Source: Pseudochelatococcus lubricantis
Lineage (GTDB): Bacteria; Pseudomonadota; Alphaproteobacteria; Rhizobiales; Beijerinckiaceae
DNA: 64,000 nt
NCBI RefSeq assembly: GCF_011762225.1
Contig: NZ_JAASQI010000003.1
Coordinates: 372,001-436,000 of the forward strand
Direction of reading: 5' to 3'
In this document: positions 35,124 through 43,143 of the stretch, in pieces
Layout of the letters: every line of letters begins with the position of its first letter
Numbering within the stretch: position 1 is the first letter of the stretch
Notes under the pieces: model-generated
Databases searched by the model: none
What the model was told of the DNA's origin: nothing
The model's input: the letters and a program-made list of their open reading frames with translations, nothing else
Position numbers and translations under genes: made by a program

Positions 35124-35729
35124 ATGCGCGCGCTCATCGTTGTCTCGCATCCTGATCCCAACTCCCTGACGCACGCCGTTGCCGCGCGGATAGCAGAGGG
35201 CGTCGTCTCCTCCGGCACCTCGCATTCCTGCGAAATCGCGGACCTCACCGCCGAAAAATTCGACCCGCGCTTCATCCGCGCCGATATCGCCCTTCATCTC
35301 CGGGAAGCGCCGCCACCGCCAGACGTCGCCGCCGAACAGGCGAGAATCGAGCGCGCGGATGCGCTCGTGCTGGTCTATCCCGTCTATTGGTGGTCGATGC
35401 CCGGACTGCTCAAGGGCTGGATCGACCGGGTATTCACCAACGGCTGGGCCTATGACGATGGCCCCGGCGGACTGGTGAAAAAGCTGCATCGCCTGCAGGT
35501 TCATCTGGTCGCCCTTGGCGGCGCCAACCAGCACACCTATGTGCGGCACGGTTATTTCGATGCCATGAAGGCGCAGATAGAACACGGCATTTTCGGCTAC
35601 TGCGGCGCACCCGTCGCGAGGTCGGAGTTCCTGCTTCCGTCGGACTCCGGTTTTCCGGAGTCCTCTCTCGATACCGCACACACGATCGGACGTGCCATCT
35701 TCGGCGTCGAACCGGAAAGCCGGACATAG
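35124..35729 (+). CDS. NAD(P)H:quinone oxidoreductase-like flavoprotein (Flavodoxin_2 family)
   Basis: A 201-residue cytoplasmic flavoprotein. It has the Flavodoxin_2 landmarks VVSHPDPNSLTHAVAARIAE at the N-terminus, ADALVLVYPVYWWSMPGLLK near residues 76-95, GWIDRVFTNGWAYDDG, and a central VALGGANQHTY stretch. Such enzymes reduce quinones, azo dyes or free flavin by two electrons. The start is ATG 35124 after GGAG; an earlier in-frame start would lie in the divergent tetR gene. It could supply reduced flavin to the two FMN monooxygenases, but that is only positional inference. Confidence 0.85.
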   Translation: MRALIVVSHPDPNSLTHAVAARIAEGVVSSGTSHSCEIADLTAEKFDPRFIRADIALHLREAPPPPDVAAEQARIERADALVLVYPVYWWSMPGLLKGWIDRVFTNGWAYDDGPGGLVKKLHRLQVHLVALGGANQHTYVRHGYFDAMKAQIEHGIFGYCGAPVARSEFLLPSDSGFPESSLDTAHTIGRAIFGVEPESRT

Positions 35730-35742
35730 CGCGCAGATGGCC

Positions 35743-35846
35743 ACTAGAATCTGTCCTGTTTACGTTGAAACAGGACAGATTCTGGTTTCCTTATGTTGAG
35801 CGAATTCTGATCGCTCAGATGATTCCATCTGATCGGAACGCGCTCC
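35743..35846. repeat. intergenic palindromic repeat, inverted copy
   Basis: Reverse-complement copy of the element at 20333-20411. A perfect 16-bp hairpin (35746-35761 and 35768-35783, loop ACGTTG) is followed by GAGCGAATTCTGATC and then GATCGGAACGCGCTC (35831-35845). The last motif recurs in the repeat at 43020-43063. It lies directly after the quinone reductase gene. Confidence 0.85.
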
Positions 35847-35920
35847 AACAACCTCTAAGGTGTTGACAGGCAAGTACCTGCTCTCCAAAACACCCTGGTC
35901 TGCTTACCGATGGAGACGGG

Positions 35921-36637
35921 ATGAAACCCCAGTGGCAAAAAGTCTATGACGCGCTCGCCAGCGACATCGGGGCCGGCATCTACAGCCCGGGGGAGCGTCT
36001 GCCGTCGGAGCACGATCTTTCGGCTTCTCTCGGCGTCAGCCGCAACACCGTCCGCCGGGCGTTCCTCTCCCTTTCGCAGGACGGCTTTATCCGCATCGTC
36101 AACGGACGCGGCAGCTATGTCACGCCGCACGGTGTCACCTACGAGATCGACGCGACCTCCCGCTTCAGGCAAACGCTTGAATCGCTGGGCATCAAGCGGG
36201 ATCAGACCGTCATCGAGAACACCGTCGTGGCGGCAGATGGGGACGTCGCGGCGGCGCTCGGTCTGTCGCCGGGCGATGATGCCGTCCGGCACGTTTCCGT
36301 CATATGGGGTGACGGCACGCCTTTCCTGCTGTCGCGGCGCTACTTCCCGGCAAGCCTCGTTCCGCATCTCGCGGAAGAGATAGCCCGCGAACATTCCTTC
36401 ACGCGCGTCCTGCAACTGCACAATCTCGGCGACCTCCACCGCGACACCACCACCGTGTCGACGCGCCTGCCCGATCAGGAGGAGGCAAGGCTGCTGTCCT
36501 GCCCCCTCAACGCACCCGTGCTGGAAGTGTTGGCGCTGGGGCGCCTGGCGGACGGGCGCATCGCGGAATGGCAGAATGCGCTCATGCCCGGATCGCTCGT
36601 CCGGCTCACCTTCAAAAGCGCGTTGCAAGCGCTCTGA
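35921..36637 (+). CDS. phnF: GntR-family regulator, PhnF-like (phosphonate metabolism)
   Basis: A 238-residue HutC/PhnF-type regulator. The N-terminal winged helix is typical GntR (SPGERLPSEHDLSASLGVSR followed by NTVRRAFLSLSQDGFI). The UTRA ligand domain follows, with RFRQTLESLGI and the closing LADGRIAEWQNALMPGSLVR. PhnF proteins control phosphonate or phosphate genes. It heads a locus with a phosphonate-type hexapeptide protein, an ABC importer and phosphonate monoester hydrolase, all on the same strand, and probably represses them. A TTGACA at 35863-35868 may belong to its promoter. Confidence 0.82.
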   Translation: MKPQWQKVYDALASDIGAGIYSPGERLPSEHDLSASLGVSRNTVRRAFLSLSQDGFIRIVNGRGSYVTPHGVTYEIDATSRFRQTLESLGIKRDQTVIENTVVAADGDVAAALGLSPGDDAVRHVSVIWGDGTPFLLSRRYFPASLVPHLAEEIAREHSFTRVLQLHNLGDLHRDTTTVSTRLPDQEEARLLSCPLNAPVLEVLALGRLADGRIAEWQNALMPGSLVRLTFKSALQAL

Positions 36638-36656
36638 TGGCCGCTGCTCGGACAAA

Positions 36657-36670
36657 GCTGTAGGTACAGC
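36657..36670. promoter_or_regulatory. palindrome GCTGTA-GG-TACAGC, candidate GntR/PhnF operator
   Basis: Perfect 14-base inverted repeat starting 20 bases after the phnF-type stop codon and about 110 bases before the next gene, with an AT-rich TACATAATATTC just downstream that could be a -10 element. Position and symmetry suit an operator for the upstream GntR protein; no consensus is available to confirm it. Confidence 0.5.
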
Positions 36671-36779
36671 CGTCATTCTCTCTACATAATATTCGTCTAC
36701 CACGAGGCACGCCGCGATTGCGGCCCTGCGGAGACAAGGCATCGGTATCGGATCGCTCCGCGCAACTTCCGGATTTGCC

Positions 36780-37439
36780 ATGCGTGAGGATTCTATTGAG
36801 AACGGCAGCGATGCTCCTGCGGCCGTCAAGGAACTGGGCGAGACGCCGCTGATTCACCCGGGCGCCTCCATCACGCGCTCCACCCTCGGCCGCTATGTGG
36901 AGATTGGCGAGGGCAGCGTGCTGAACGAGGTCGATTTCGGCGACTACAGCTACACCGCCGCCTGGGCCGATATCGCCTATACGACGGTGGGCAAGTTCTG
37001 CTCCATCGCCGCGATGACGCGCATCAACCCCGGCAACCACGCCACGTGGCGTGCCAGCCAGCATCATTTCACCTATCGCTCGCGCATGTATGGCTTGGGC
37101 GACAGCGACGACGCTGCGTTCTTCGACTGGCGGCGCGACCACCATGTCACGCTCGGGCACGACGTGTGGCTGGGACATGGCGCCATCGTGCTTCCCGGCA
37201 ATGATGTCGGCATCGGTGCCGTCGTCGCGGCCGGGGCCGTGGTGAGCAAGCCGGTCGACCCCTATACCATCGTCGCCGGCGTACCCGCCCGCCCAATCAA
37301 GCGGCGTTTTCCGCCAACGGTTGCCGAGCGCCTGATGGCGCTTGCCTGGTGGGACTGGCCGCACGAGCGGCTGAAATCGGCGCTGCAGGATTTCCGCGAC
37401 CTTCCCATCGAAGCCTTCATCGAGAAATACGGCGCGTGA
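36780..37439 (+). CDS. phosphonate-associated transferase hexapeptide-repeat protein
   Basis: Left-handed beta-helix acyltransferase-like protein, 219 residues. It belongs to the hexapeptide family found in phosphonate operons (landmarks LGRYVEIGEGSVLNEVDFGD, GKFCSIAAMTRINPGNH, HHFTYRSRMYG, VTLGHDVWLGHGAIVLPGND and GVPARPIKRRF). The C-terminal LAWWDWPHERLKSALQDFR is also typical. Its exact reaction in phosphonate use is not established; acetylation of an aminophosphonate or sugar-type substrate is one possibility. It lies between the PhnF-like regulator and the importer. Confidence 0.83.
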   Translation: MREDSIENGSDAPAAVKELGETPLIHPGASITRSTLGRYVEIGEGSVLNEVDFGDYSYTAAWADIAYTTVGKFCSIAAMTRINPGNHATWRASQHHFTYRSRMYGLGDSDDAAFFDWRRDHHVTLGHDVWLGHGAIVLPGNDVGIGAVVAAGAVVSKPVDPYTIVAGVPARPIKRRFPPTVAERLMALAWWDWPHERLKSALQDFRDLPIEAFIEKYGA

Positions 37440-37505
37440 CGGGCGGCGCAACGCCCCGTCCCGCGCTTTCAACCCATTGGCCAGTCTTCCCATAGGGAAA
37501 CGATC

Positions 37506-39074
37506 ATGACCTTCATCAACCGACGTCAAGCACTGCAGGGGCTTGCGCTCACCGGCGCCGCCGCTGCCCTTCCCTTCCCGCGCGCGCTGGCGCAGGGACA
37601 GGATCCCCGGCCGGAGCTTCGCATTGCGGTGCAGGGCCTTGCCCCGACCCTGGAGCCGGTCAACGCCATCAGCAATGTCGGCAACCGCGTCACGAACGCC
37701 CTGTTCGACACGCTGATCCGCCGCGACTTCTTCAGCAACGACAGTGGTTCGGGCACGGAACTGGTGCCCGCCATCGCCAAGAGCTGGAAGCGTGAGGACG
37801 AGCGTACGGTCGTCGTCTCCATCGCCGACAACGTCAGGTTCCACAACGGCGACGCCGTGAGCGCGGCGGACGTCGCCTACAGCCTGTCGGCGGAACGGCT
37901 GTGGGGCGACAAGCCCCTCGTGCCGCGCGGCCCGCTGTTCTCCGCCGCCTTCGAGAGCGTGGAGGCCATCGACGGCCGAACCGTCCGCTTCCGCACGAAG
38001 GCGCCGGATTTCTCGCTGGAGAAGCGGCTCGCCTCGTGGATCGCGTGGGTCGTGCCGGAGAAGCTCTATCGCGCGCTCGGGCCGGAACAGTTCGGTCTCA
38101 AGCCGGTCGGCACCGGGCCGTATAAGCTGGTCGAGTTCCACCCGGGCGACCGCGTGGTGCTGGAGGCGTTCGACGACTATTATCTCGGCAAGCCCACGGC
38201 CCGGCGCATCACCTTTCAGGTGGTGCCGGAGGTTGCGACCCGCGCGGCCGGGCTCATCAGCGGCGAGTACGACATCGCCTGCGCACTGACCCCTGACAAC
38301 CTCGTCCAGCTCGAAGGCCAGCCTGATGTCGAGGCGCGCTCGTCGGTGATCGAGAACGTGCATCTGCTCGTCTATCAGGGCGATGCGAGGTGGCTGTCGG
38401 ACAAGCGCATCCGTCAGGCCCTCAATCTCGCCATCGACCGCAAGCTGATCGTCGACGCCCTCTGGGCCGGCAAGGCCGTCATTCCCAACGGTTTCCAGAT
38501 TCCGGCCTACGGCGCGGATTTCGATCCCGGGCGCCCGCCCTTCCGGTACGATCCGGAAAAGGCTCGCGCGCTCGTCAAGGAAGCGGGATACGACGGGGAG
38601 CCGATCAGCTACCGCACCCTCAACGACTACTACGTCAACTCGGTCGCTGCCGCGCAGATGATGCAGGAGATGTGGAAGGCGATCGGCCTCAACGTCCGGC
38701 TCGACATCCTCGAAAACTGGGGACAGGTGCTGGCCCCCGGCATGCAGATCCGCAACTGGTCGAACGGCTTCCAGTTCCCGGATGCCTCCATCCCGCTCAC
38801 CAGCGACTGGGGGCCGAACGGCTCGCCGCAGCAGACCCATGGCTGGAAGGCGTCGGCGGAGTACAATGCGCTTGCCGCGAAGGTCCGCAGCCTTGCGCCG
38901 GGCGAGGAACGCCACAAGCTGTTCCAGCAACTGGCCGACCTGTGGGAAGAGGAAGCGCCGGGCGCCGTTCTCTACCGGCCCGTGGAGATCTACGGCGTGC
39001 GCAAGACCATCGGCTGGAAGCCGGTTTCGTTCGAGTTCATGGACCTGCGTCCCTACAACCTGCGTTTTGCGTGA
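37506..39074 (+). CDS. periplasmic binding protein of an oligopeptide-type ABC importer (SBP_bac_5)
   Basis: A 522-residue binding protein with a Tat-like signal (MTFINRRQALQGLALTGAAA, cleavage near ALAQG). SBP_bac_5 landmarks are DNVRFHNGDAVSAADVAYSL, GTGPYKLVEFHPGDRVVLEA, DKRIRQALNLAIDRKLIVDA and, near the C-terminus, LADLWEEEAPGAVLYRP. The start follows AGGGAAA. It begins a five-gene importer operon. Proteins of this class bind peptides, nickel chelates, opines or other small polar molecules. Here the flanking phosphonate genes suggest a phosphonate ester or similar phosphodiester. Confidence 0.87.
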   Translation: MTFINRRQALQGLALTGAAAALPFPRALAQGQDPRPELRIAVQGLAPTLEPVNAISNVGNRVTNALFDTLIRRDFFSNDSGSGTELVPAIAKSWKREDERTVVVSIADNVRFHNGDAVSAADVAYSLSAERLWGDKPLVPRGPLFSAAFESVEAIDGRTVRFRTKAPDFSLEKRLASWIAWVVPEKLYRALGPEQFGLKPVGTGPYKLVEFHPGDRVVLEAFDDYYLGKPTARRITFQVVPEVATRAAGLISGEYDIACALTPDNLVQLEGQPDVEARSSVIENVHLLVYQGDARWLSDKRIRQALNLAIDRKLIVDALWAGKAVIPNGFQIPAYGADFDPGRPPFRYDPEKARALVKEAGYDGEPISYRTLNDYYVNSVAAAQMMQEMWKAIGLNVRLDILENWGQVLAPGMQIRNWSNGFQFPDASIPLTSDWGPNGSPQQTHGWKASAEYNALAAKVRSLAPGEERHKLFQQLADLWEEEAPGAVLYRPVEIYGVRKTIGWKPVSFEFMDLRPYNLRFA

Positions 39075-39075
39075 G

Positions 39076-40110
39076 ATGAGAGACGGGTCGCGGGTGCCGC
39101 CGGCCGACCTGTCGGCGGTGGAGGATGGCCGGCTCGCGGTGCGCGATCTCACGATCGCCGCCCGCGACAGCGGCGGCATCCTCGTCTCGGGAGTGGCATT
39201 TTCTGTCGTTCCGGGCGAGACGGTTGCGCTGGTGGGCGAGAGCGGCTCCGGCAAGAGCCTCACCATCCTGGCCATGCTGGGGCTGCTGCCGGGAGGCGTG
39301 GTACAAACCGCCGGCGACGTGCGGCTCGGCGGCAGCGACATCACCGGCTTCGCGGGCGACAGTATCCGTCTGCGCGGCCGCGTGATCGCCGCGATCTTTC
39401 AGGACCCGCAGGCATCGCTCGACCCGCGCTGGACCGTGGGGCGATACCTGCGGGACCAGCTGTTCCGCCATCGCCGCCTGAGGGGCGCCGCGGCGGACCG
39501 GGAGGCTGCCGCCCTGCTCGACGGGGTTGGCTTGCCGCAGCCGGAACGGCTGATGAAGAGCTATCCGCACGAACTTTCCGGCGGCATGGCACAGCGTGTA
39601 ATGATCGCTGGTGCGCTGGCAGCCCGCCCGCGTTTCCTGCTCGCGGACGAACCGACCACAGCCCTCGACGTGACGACGCAGGCGCAGATTCTCGACCTCC
39701 TCGCCGATCTTCAGAAGCGGGAGGGACTGGGCGTGCTGCTGGTGACGCATGACCTGGGCGTCGTGGCCGAGATCGCGCATCGCGTCGTCGTGCTCTACGG
39801 CGGGCGGATCATGGAGACGGGCGACGCCGCCCGCGTGCTCGGCCATCCCCGTCACCCCTATACGGCCGCCCTGCTCGCGGCCATGCCTGATATCACTGAC
39901 GACATGCCGCCGGTAGCCATTCCGGGCCACCCCGGGGAAAGACCCGCCAGCGGTTGCCCGTTTCATCCCCGCTGCGGTCTTGCGACCTCTGCCTGCGAGA
40001 CGGCTCCGCCATCGCTGCGCGAAATCGGCCCGGAACAGGGCGTCGCCTGCTACCATCCGCTGCCTTCCGCCGCCATGACGCAGGGGTTGATCCGCTATGC
40101 CGTTGGTTGA
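39076..40110 (+). CDS. oligopeptide-type ABC ATP-binding protein 1 (DppD-like)
   Basis: A 344-residue ATPase starting at ATG 39076, one base after the binding-protein stop; the upstream open frame inside that gene is spurious. Walker A is [15 protein letters not shown], the signature is [13 protein letters not shown] and Walker B is [13 protein letters not shown]. The C-terminal oligo_HPY region has the Cys-rich motif [16 protein letters not shown], as in DppD/OppD proteins that bind a [4Fe-4S] cluster. It pairs with the next gene product as a heterodimer. Confidence 0.88.
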   Translation: MRDGSRVPPADLSAVEDGRLAVRDLTIAARDSGGILVSGVAFSVVPGETVALVGESGSGKSLTILAMLGLLPGGVVQTAGDVRLGGSDITGFAGDSIRLRGRVIAAIFQDPQASLDPRWTVGRYLRDQLFRHRRLRGAAADREAAALLDGVGLPQPERLMKSYPHELSGGMAQRVMIAGALAARPRFLLADEPTTALDVTTQAQILDLLADLQKREGLGVLLVTHDLGVVAEIAHRVVVLYGGRIMETGDAARVLGHPRHPYTAALLAAMPDITDDMPPVAIPGHPGERPASGCPFHPRCGLATSACETAPPSLREIGPEQGVACYHPLPSAAMTQGLIRYAVG

Positions 40111-41080
40111 GGCCCAGGGAGTGACGAAGCATTTTCGCGTCGGCGGAAGCGCGTTCGCCACGATCTCCCGCGCGACCGTCAAGGCGGTGGCGGGAGCCGA
40201 TCTTGCTGTCGACCGGGGTGAAACGCTGGCCGTCGTCGGTGAGAGCGGCTGCGGCAAGAGCACCCTCGGCCGCCTGCTGCTCGGCCTGATGCCGCCCTCG
40301 TCCGGCAGGGTCATGTTCGACGGGCACGATCTCGCGGGGCTGGGCAGTCCCGCACTGCGCCGCCTGCGCGCACGCATGCAACTCGTCTTCCAGAACCCGC
40401 TGCAGGCGCTCGATCCGCGCATGAGCGTCGGCGAGCAGATCGTCGAGCCGACCGTGATCCATCCGGCGGCGGGCAATCGCCTGCCGGTGGCTGACCTGCT
40501 GGCGCAGGTGGGCCTCGACCCCGCCCTTGCCGGTCGCTTTCCGCATCAGCTTTCCGGCGGGCAGCGCCAGCGTGTGGTGATCGCGCGGGCCATGGCGACG
40601 CAGCCGGACTTCATCGTCTTCGACGAACCGGTATCCGCGCTCGATGTTTCCGTCCAGGCCCAGATCATCCGCCTGATCCGTGACCTGCAGACGGCGCGCG
40701 GCTTCGCCTCGGTGTTCATCTCGCACGATCTGCGCGTGGTGCGTCACGTCGCCGACCGCGTCGCCGTCATGTATCTCGGCCGCATCGTCGAGGAAGGGCC
40801 GGTACGCGCCGTCTTCGCCGAACCGCTCCATCCGTACACGCAGGCGTTGATTGCCGCCGTGCCGCGTCTGGCGCCGGGCATGCGGCGTGTCCGCGTCGTC
40901 CTGAAGGGCGAGCCGCCCAATCCGGCCGCGATCCCGTCCGGCTGTCCGTTCCATCCCCGCTGCCCGGTCGCGGAGTACGACTGCCGGACACACGCACCTG
41001 CGCGTGTCGCCGCCGGCCCCGCGCGAAGCGTCGCCTGCATCCGCGTCGCCAGCGGGTCGACGTTCCTCCCGGCTGCCTGA
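40097..41080 (+). CDS. oligopeptide-type ABC ATP-binding protein 2 (DppF-like)
   Basis: A 327-residue ATPase whose start overlaps the previous gene by 14 bases. Walker A is GESGCGKSTLGRLLLGL, the signature is LSGGQRQRVVIARA and Walker B is FIVFDEPVSALD. The C-terminal motif [16 protein letters not shown] matches the first ATPase. It is the second half of the nucleotide-binding heterodimer of the importer. Confidence 0.88.
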   Translation: MPLVEAQGVTKHFRVGGSAFATISRATVKAVAGADLAVDRGETLAVVGESGCGKSTLGRLLLGLMPPSSGRVMFDGHDLAGLGSPALRRLRARMQLVFQNPLQALDPRMSVGEQIVEPTVIHPAAGNRLPVADLLAQVGLDPALAGRFPHQLSGGQRQRVVIARAMATQPDFIVFDEPVSALDVSVQAQIIRLIRDLQTARGFASVFISHDLRVVRHVADRVAVMYLGRIVEEGPVRAVFAEPLHPYTQALIAAVPRLAPGMRRVRVVLKGEPPNPAAIPSGCPFHPRCPVAEYDCRTHAPARVAAGPARSVACIRVASGSTFLPAA

Positions 41081-41092
41081 GGAGCCATATCC

Positions 41093-42091
41093 ATGGACAC
41101 GCTCCCCCTCCAGCACGACGGCAGGCCCGGTCCTCACCTCGGCCGGCGCCTCGCCGCGCTGGCGCGTTTCTGCCTCCTCAAGCTGGCGCGCACGCTCGCC
41201 ACCTTGTGGATCGTCGTCACCTTCACCTTCGTCATTCTGCGGCTCACGGGGGACCCCGCGCTCTCGTTGCTGCCGGACAACGCGCCGCCCGACATCGCCG
41301 CCGCGTTCCGCAGCCGCTGGGGGCTGGATCGGCCCGTCTGGACGCAATACGCGCTCTATTTCCGCAACATGCTCGACGGCAATCTCGGCTATTCCCTCGC
41401 CAACGGCCGGGATGCGGTGGCGGTGGTGCTGGAGCGCGTTCCCGCCACGCTGCGGCTCACCGTCAGCGCCTTCGCGCTCACCCTCGCCGTCGGCTTGCCG
41501 GTCGGCGTATTCGCCGCGCTGCGGCATGGCCGTATGGCGGACCGGGCGCTGATGATGCTCGCGACCGTGAAGTACAGCTTGCCCAACTTCGTCATCGGCA
41601 TCGGGCTTATCTACGCCTTTGCCATCTGGCTGCGGCTGCTGCCGAGTTCCGGCAGCGCCACGGCCGCGCACTTGATCCTGCCCGTCGTCACTCTCGGCCT
41701 CAGCGGGGCCGCCGTCATCGCGCGTTTCACCCGCTCCGCCGCGCTCGAAACGCTTGGCCAGCCCTATGTAAGGGCGGCGATGGCGGCGGGCGAGACGCGC
41801 ACGCAGGCGATCGTCCGGCATGTTCTGCCGAACGCCGCCGTCCCCATCCTGACCGTGATCGGCTTCACCATCGGCGGGCTCGTGGGCGGCTCGATCATCG
41901 TCGAGCAGGTATTCGCATGGCCCGGCATCGGGCGGCTGCTGGTCGACGCCGTCGCCGTGCGCGATCTCGCGGTGGCGCAGGTGATCGTCATTCTCCTCGC
42001 CGTTGCCATGGTCACGGCGAACCTCGCCATCGATCTAGCCTACGGCCTCGTCAATCCCCGGTTCTGGAACAACGACGATGACATCCGCTGA
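41093..42091 (+). CDS. oligopeptide-type ABC permease 1 (DppB-like)
   Basis: Inner-membrane permease, 332 residues. It has an N-terminal cytosolic extension of about 20 residues longer than usual, then about six membrane segments, the periplasmic motif RLTGDPALSLLPDNAPPDI and the coupling region RFTRSAALETLGQPYVRAAM near residues 205-224. The start after AGGAG is clear. The stop overlaps the next permease gene by 14 bases. Confidence 0.88.
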   Translation: MDTLPLQHDGRPGPHLGRRLAALARFCLLKLARTLATLWIVVTFTFVILRLTGDPALSLLPDNAPPDIAAAFRSRWGLDRPVWTQYALYFRNMLDGNLGYSLANGRDAVAVVLERVPATLRLTVSAFALTLAVGLPVGVFAALRHGRMADRALMMLATVKYSLPNFVIGIGLIYAFAIWLRLLPSSGSATAAHLILPVVTLGLSGAAVIARFTRSAALETLGQPYVRAAMAAGETRTQAIVRHVLPNAAVPILTVIGFTIGGLVGGSIIVEQVFAWPGIGRLLVDAVAVRDLAVAQVIVILLAVAMVTANLAIDLAYGLVNPRFWNNDDDIR

Positions 42092-42977
42092 AACCGCCGC
42101 CGGTACCGCGCCCGGGACAGTTGCGGCGAACCGGCGCCGGAAACGTTCCGCATTCCGCTCCATGCCGTTCAGCGTCTGTCTCGGCGCATGCTGGATGGCC
42201 CTGATGTTCGCTGCCGCCATCGCCGCGCCTTGGCTCGCGCCCTACGGCTATGCGGAGCAGCAGCCGCTGCTGCGCCTGAAGCCTCCGGCTCTGTTCGGCT
42301 ACGAAACGCCCTTCTGGCTCGGCTCGGACCACCTCGGGCGCGACGTGCTGAGCCGCGTCATTCACGCCATCCGCCTCTCCATCGTGATCGCAGTCGCGGG
42401 TACCCTGATCGGCGCATGCGTCGGCACGGCGGTCGGCATGCTGGCGGCGCGGCTGAGGGGCTGGTGGGAGGAGGCGTTGATGATGCTGGTGGATGTGCAG
42501 GCATCGCTGCCCTTCATGATCTTCGCGCTGACGATCGTCGCCTTCTTCGGCAACAATTTCTGGCTGCTCGTCATCATCGTCGGCCTCGCCGGCTGGGAGC
42601 GCTACGCGCGGCTCGTGCGCGGGCTGGTGGTGGAGGCGGAGACCACCGGCTACGCGGCCGCGCTCCGGGCCGTCGGCGCGGATTCCTGGCGCATTTACCG
42701 CCACCACATCCTGCGCAACATCACGGGTGCGCTGCTCGTGCAGATGACATTGAACTTTCCCGAAACCATCATGATCGAGACGGGCCTGAGCTTCCTGGGG
42801 CTCGGCGTGCAGCCGCCGTTGACGTCGCTCGGCCTGCTCATCAGCGAGAGCCGCAACTACATCGCCATCGCCTGGTGGATCGCGCTTGCCCCGAGCATCG
42901 TGGCCGCGTTCACGACGCTCTCGGTCTGCGTCGTGGGCGACTGGCTGCGCGACGTCAGCGATGTCCGGTTGCGCTGA
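42078..42977 (+). CDS. oligopeptide-type ABC permease 2 (DppC-like)
   Basis: Inner-membrane permease, 299 residues. It has the DppC-type periplasmic motif GSDHLGRDVLSRVIHAIRLS near residues 81-100, the coupling loop YARLVRGLVVEAETTGYAAA, and the closing sequence SFLGLGVQPPLTSLGLLISE. It completes the importer: one binding protein, two ATPases, two permeases. The gap to the hydrolase gene (166 bases) contains a palindromic repeat. Confidence 0.88.
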   Translation: MTSAETAAGTAPGTVAANRRRKRSAFRSMPFSVCLGACWMALMFAAAIAAPWLAPYGYAEQQPLLRLKPPALFGYETPFWLGSDHLGRDVLSRVIHAIRLSIVIAVAGTLIGACVGTAVGMLAARLRGWWEEALMMLVDVQASLPFMIFALTIVAFFGNNFWLLVIIVGLAGWERYARLVRGLVVEAETTGYAAALRAVGADSWRIYRHHILRNITGALLVQMTLNFPETIMIETGLSFLGLGVQPPLTSLGLLISESRNYIAIAWWIALAPSIVAAFTTLSVCVVGDWLRDVSDVRLR

Positions 42978-43019
42978 CCGGCGGCACCGCTGTCATCCGT
43001 GTGTCGCAGCCATTCCTTA

Positions 43020-43063
43020 GAGCGCGTTCCTATCAAGTAACTTCATTTGATCGGAACGCGCTC
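43020..43063. repeat. short palindromic repeat (GAGCGCGTTCC type)
   Basis: Inverted repeat with arms GAGCGCGTTCC (43020-43030) and GGAACGCGCTC (43053-43063), extended by ATCAA / TTGAT. The right arm plus TGATC is shared with the end of the repeat at 35743-35846, so both belong to one family. It lies between the importer and the hydrolase gene and may attenuate transcription into the latter. Confidence 0.8.
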
Positions 43064-43143
43064 AATATCAAACAGTTAGATTATTCCTTCGTTTTCATGG
43101 AACGATGAGATGATCTACCTCCCTGCGTGAAGGAGAAATCGCT

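Noticed and set aside
36612-39344. Long minus-strand open frame (910 codons) opposite the hexapeptide and binding-protein genes
   Set aside because: Antisense to well-supported genes, no domain similarity, composition typical of a high-GC shadow frame.
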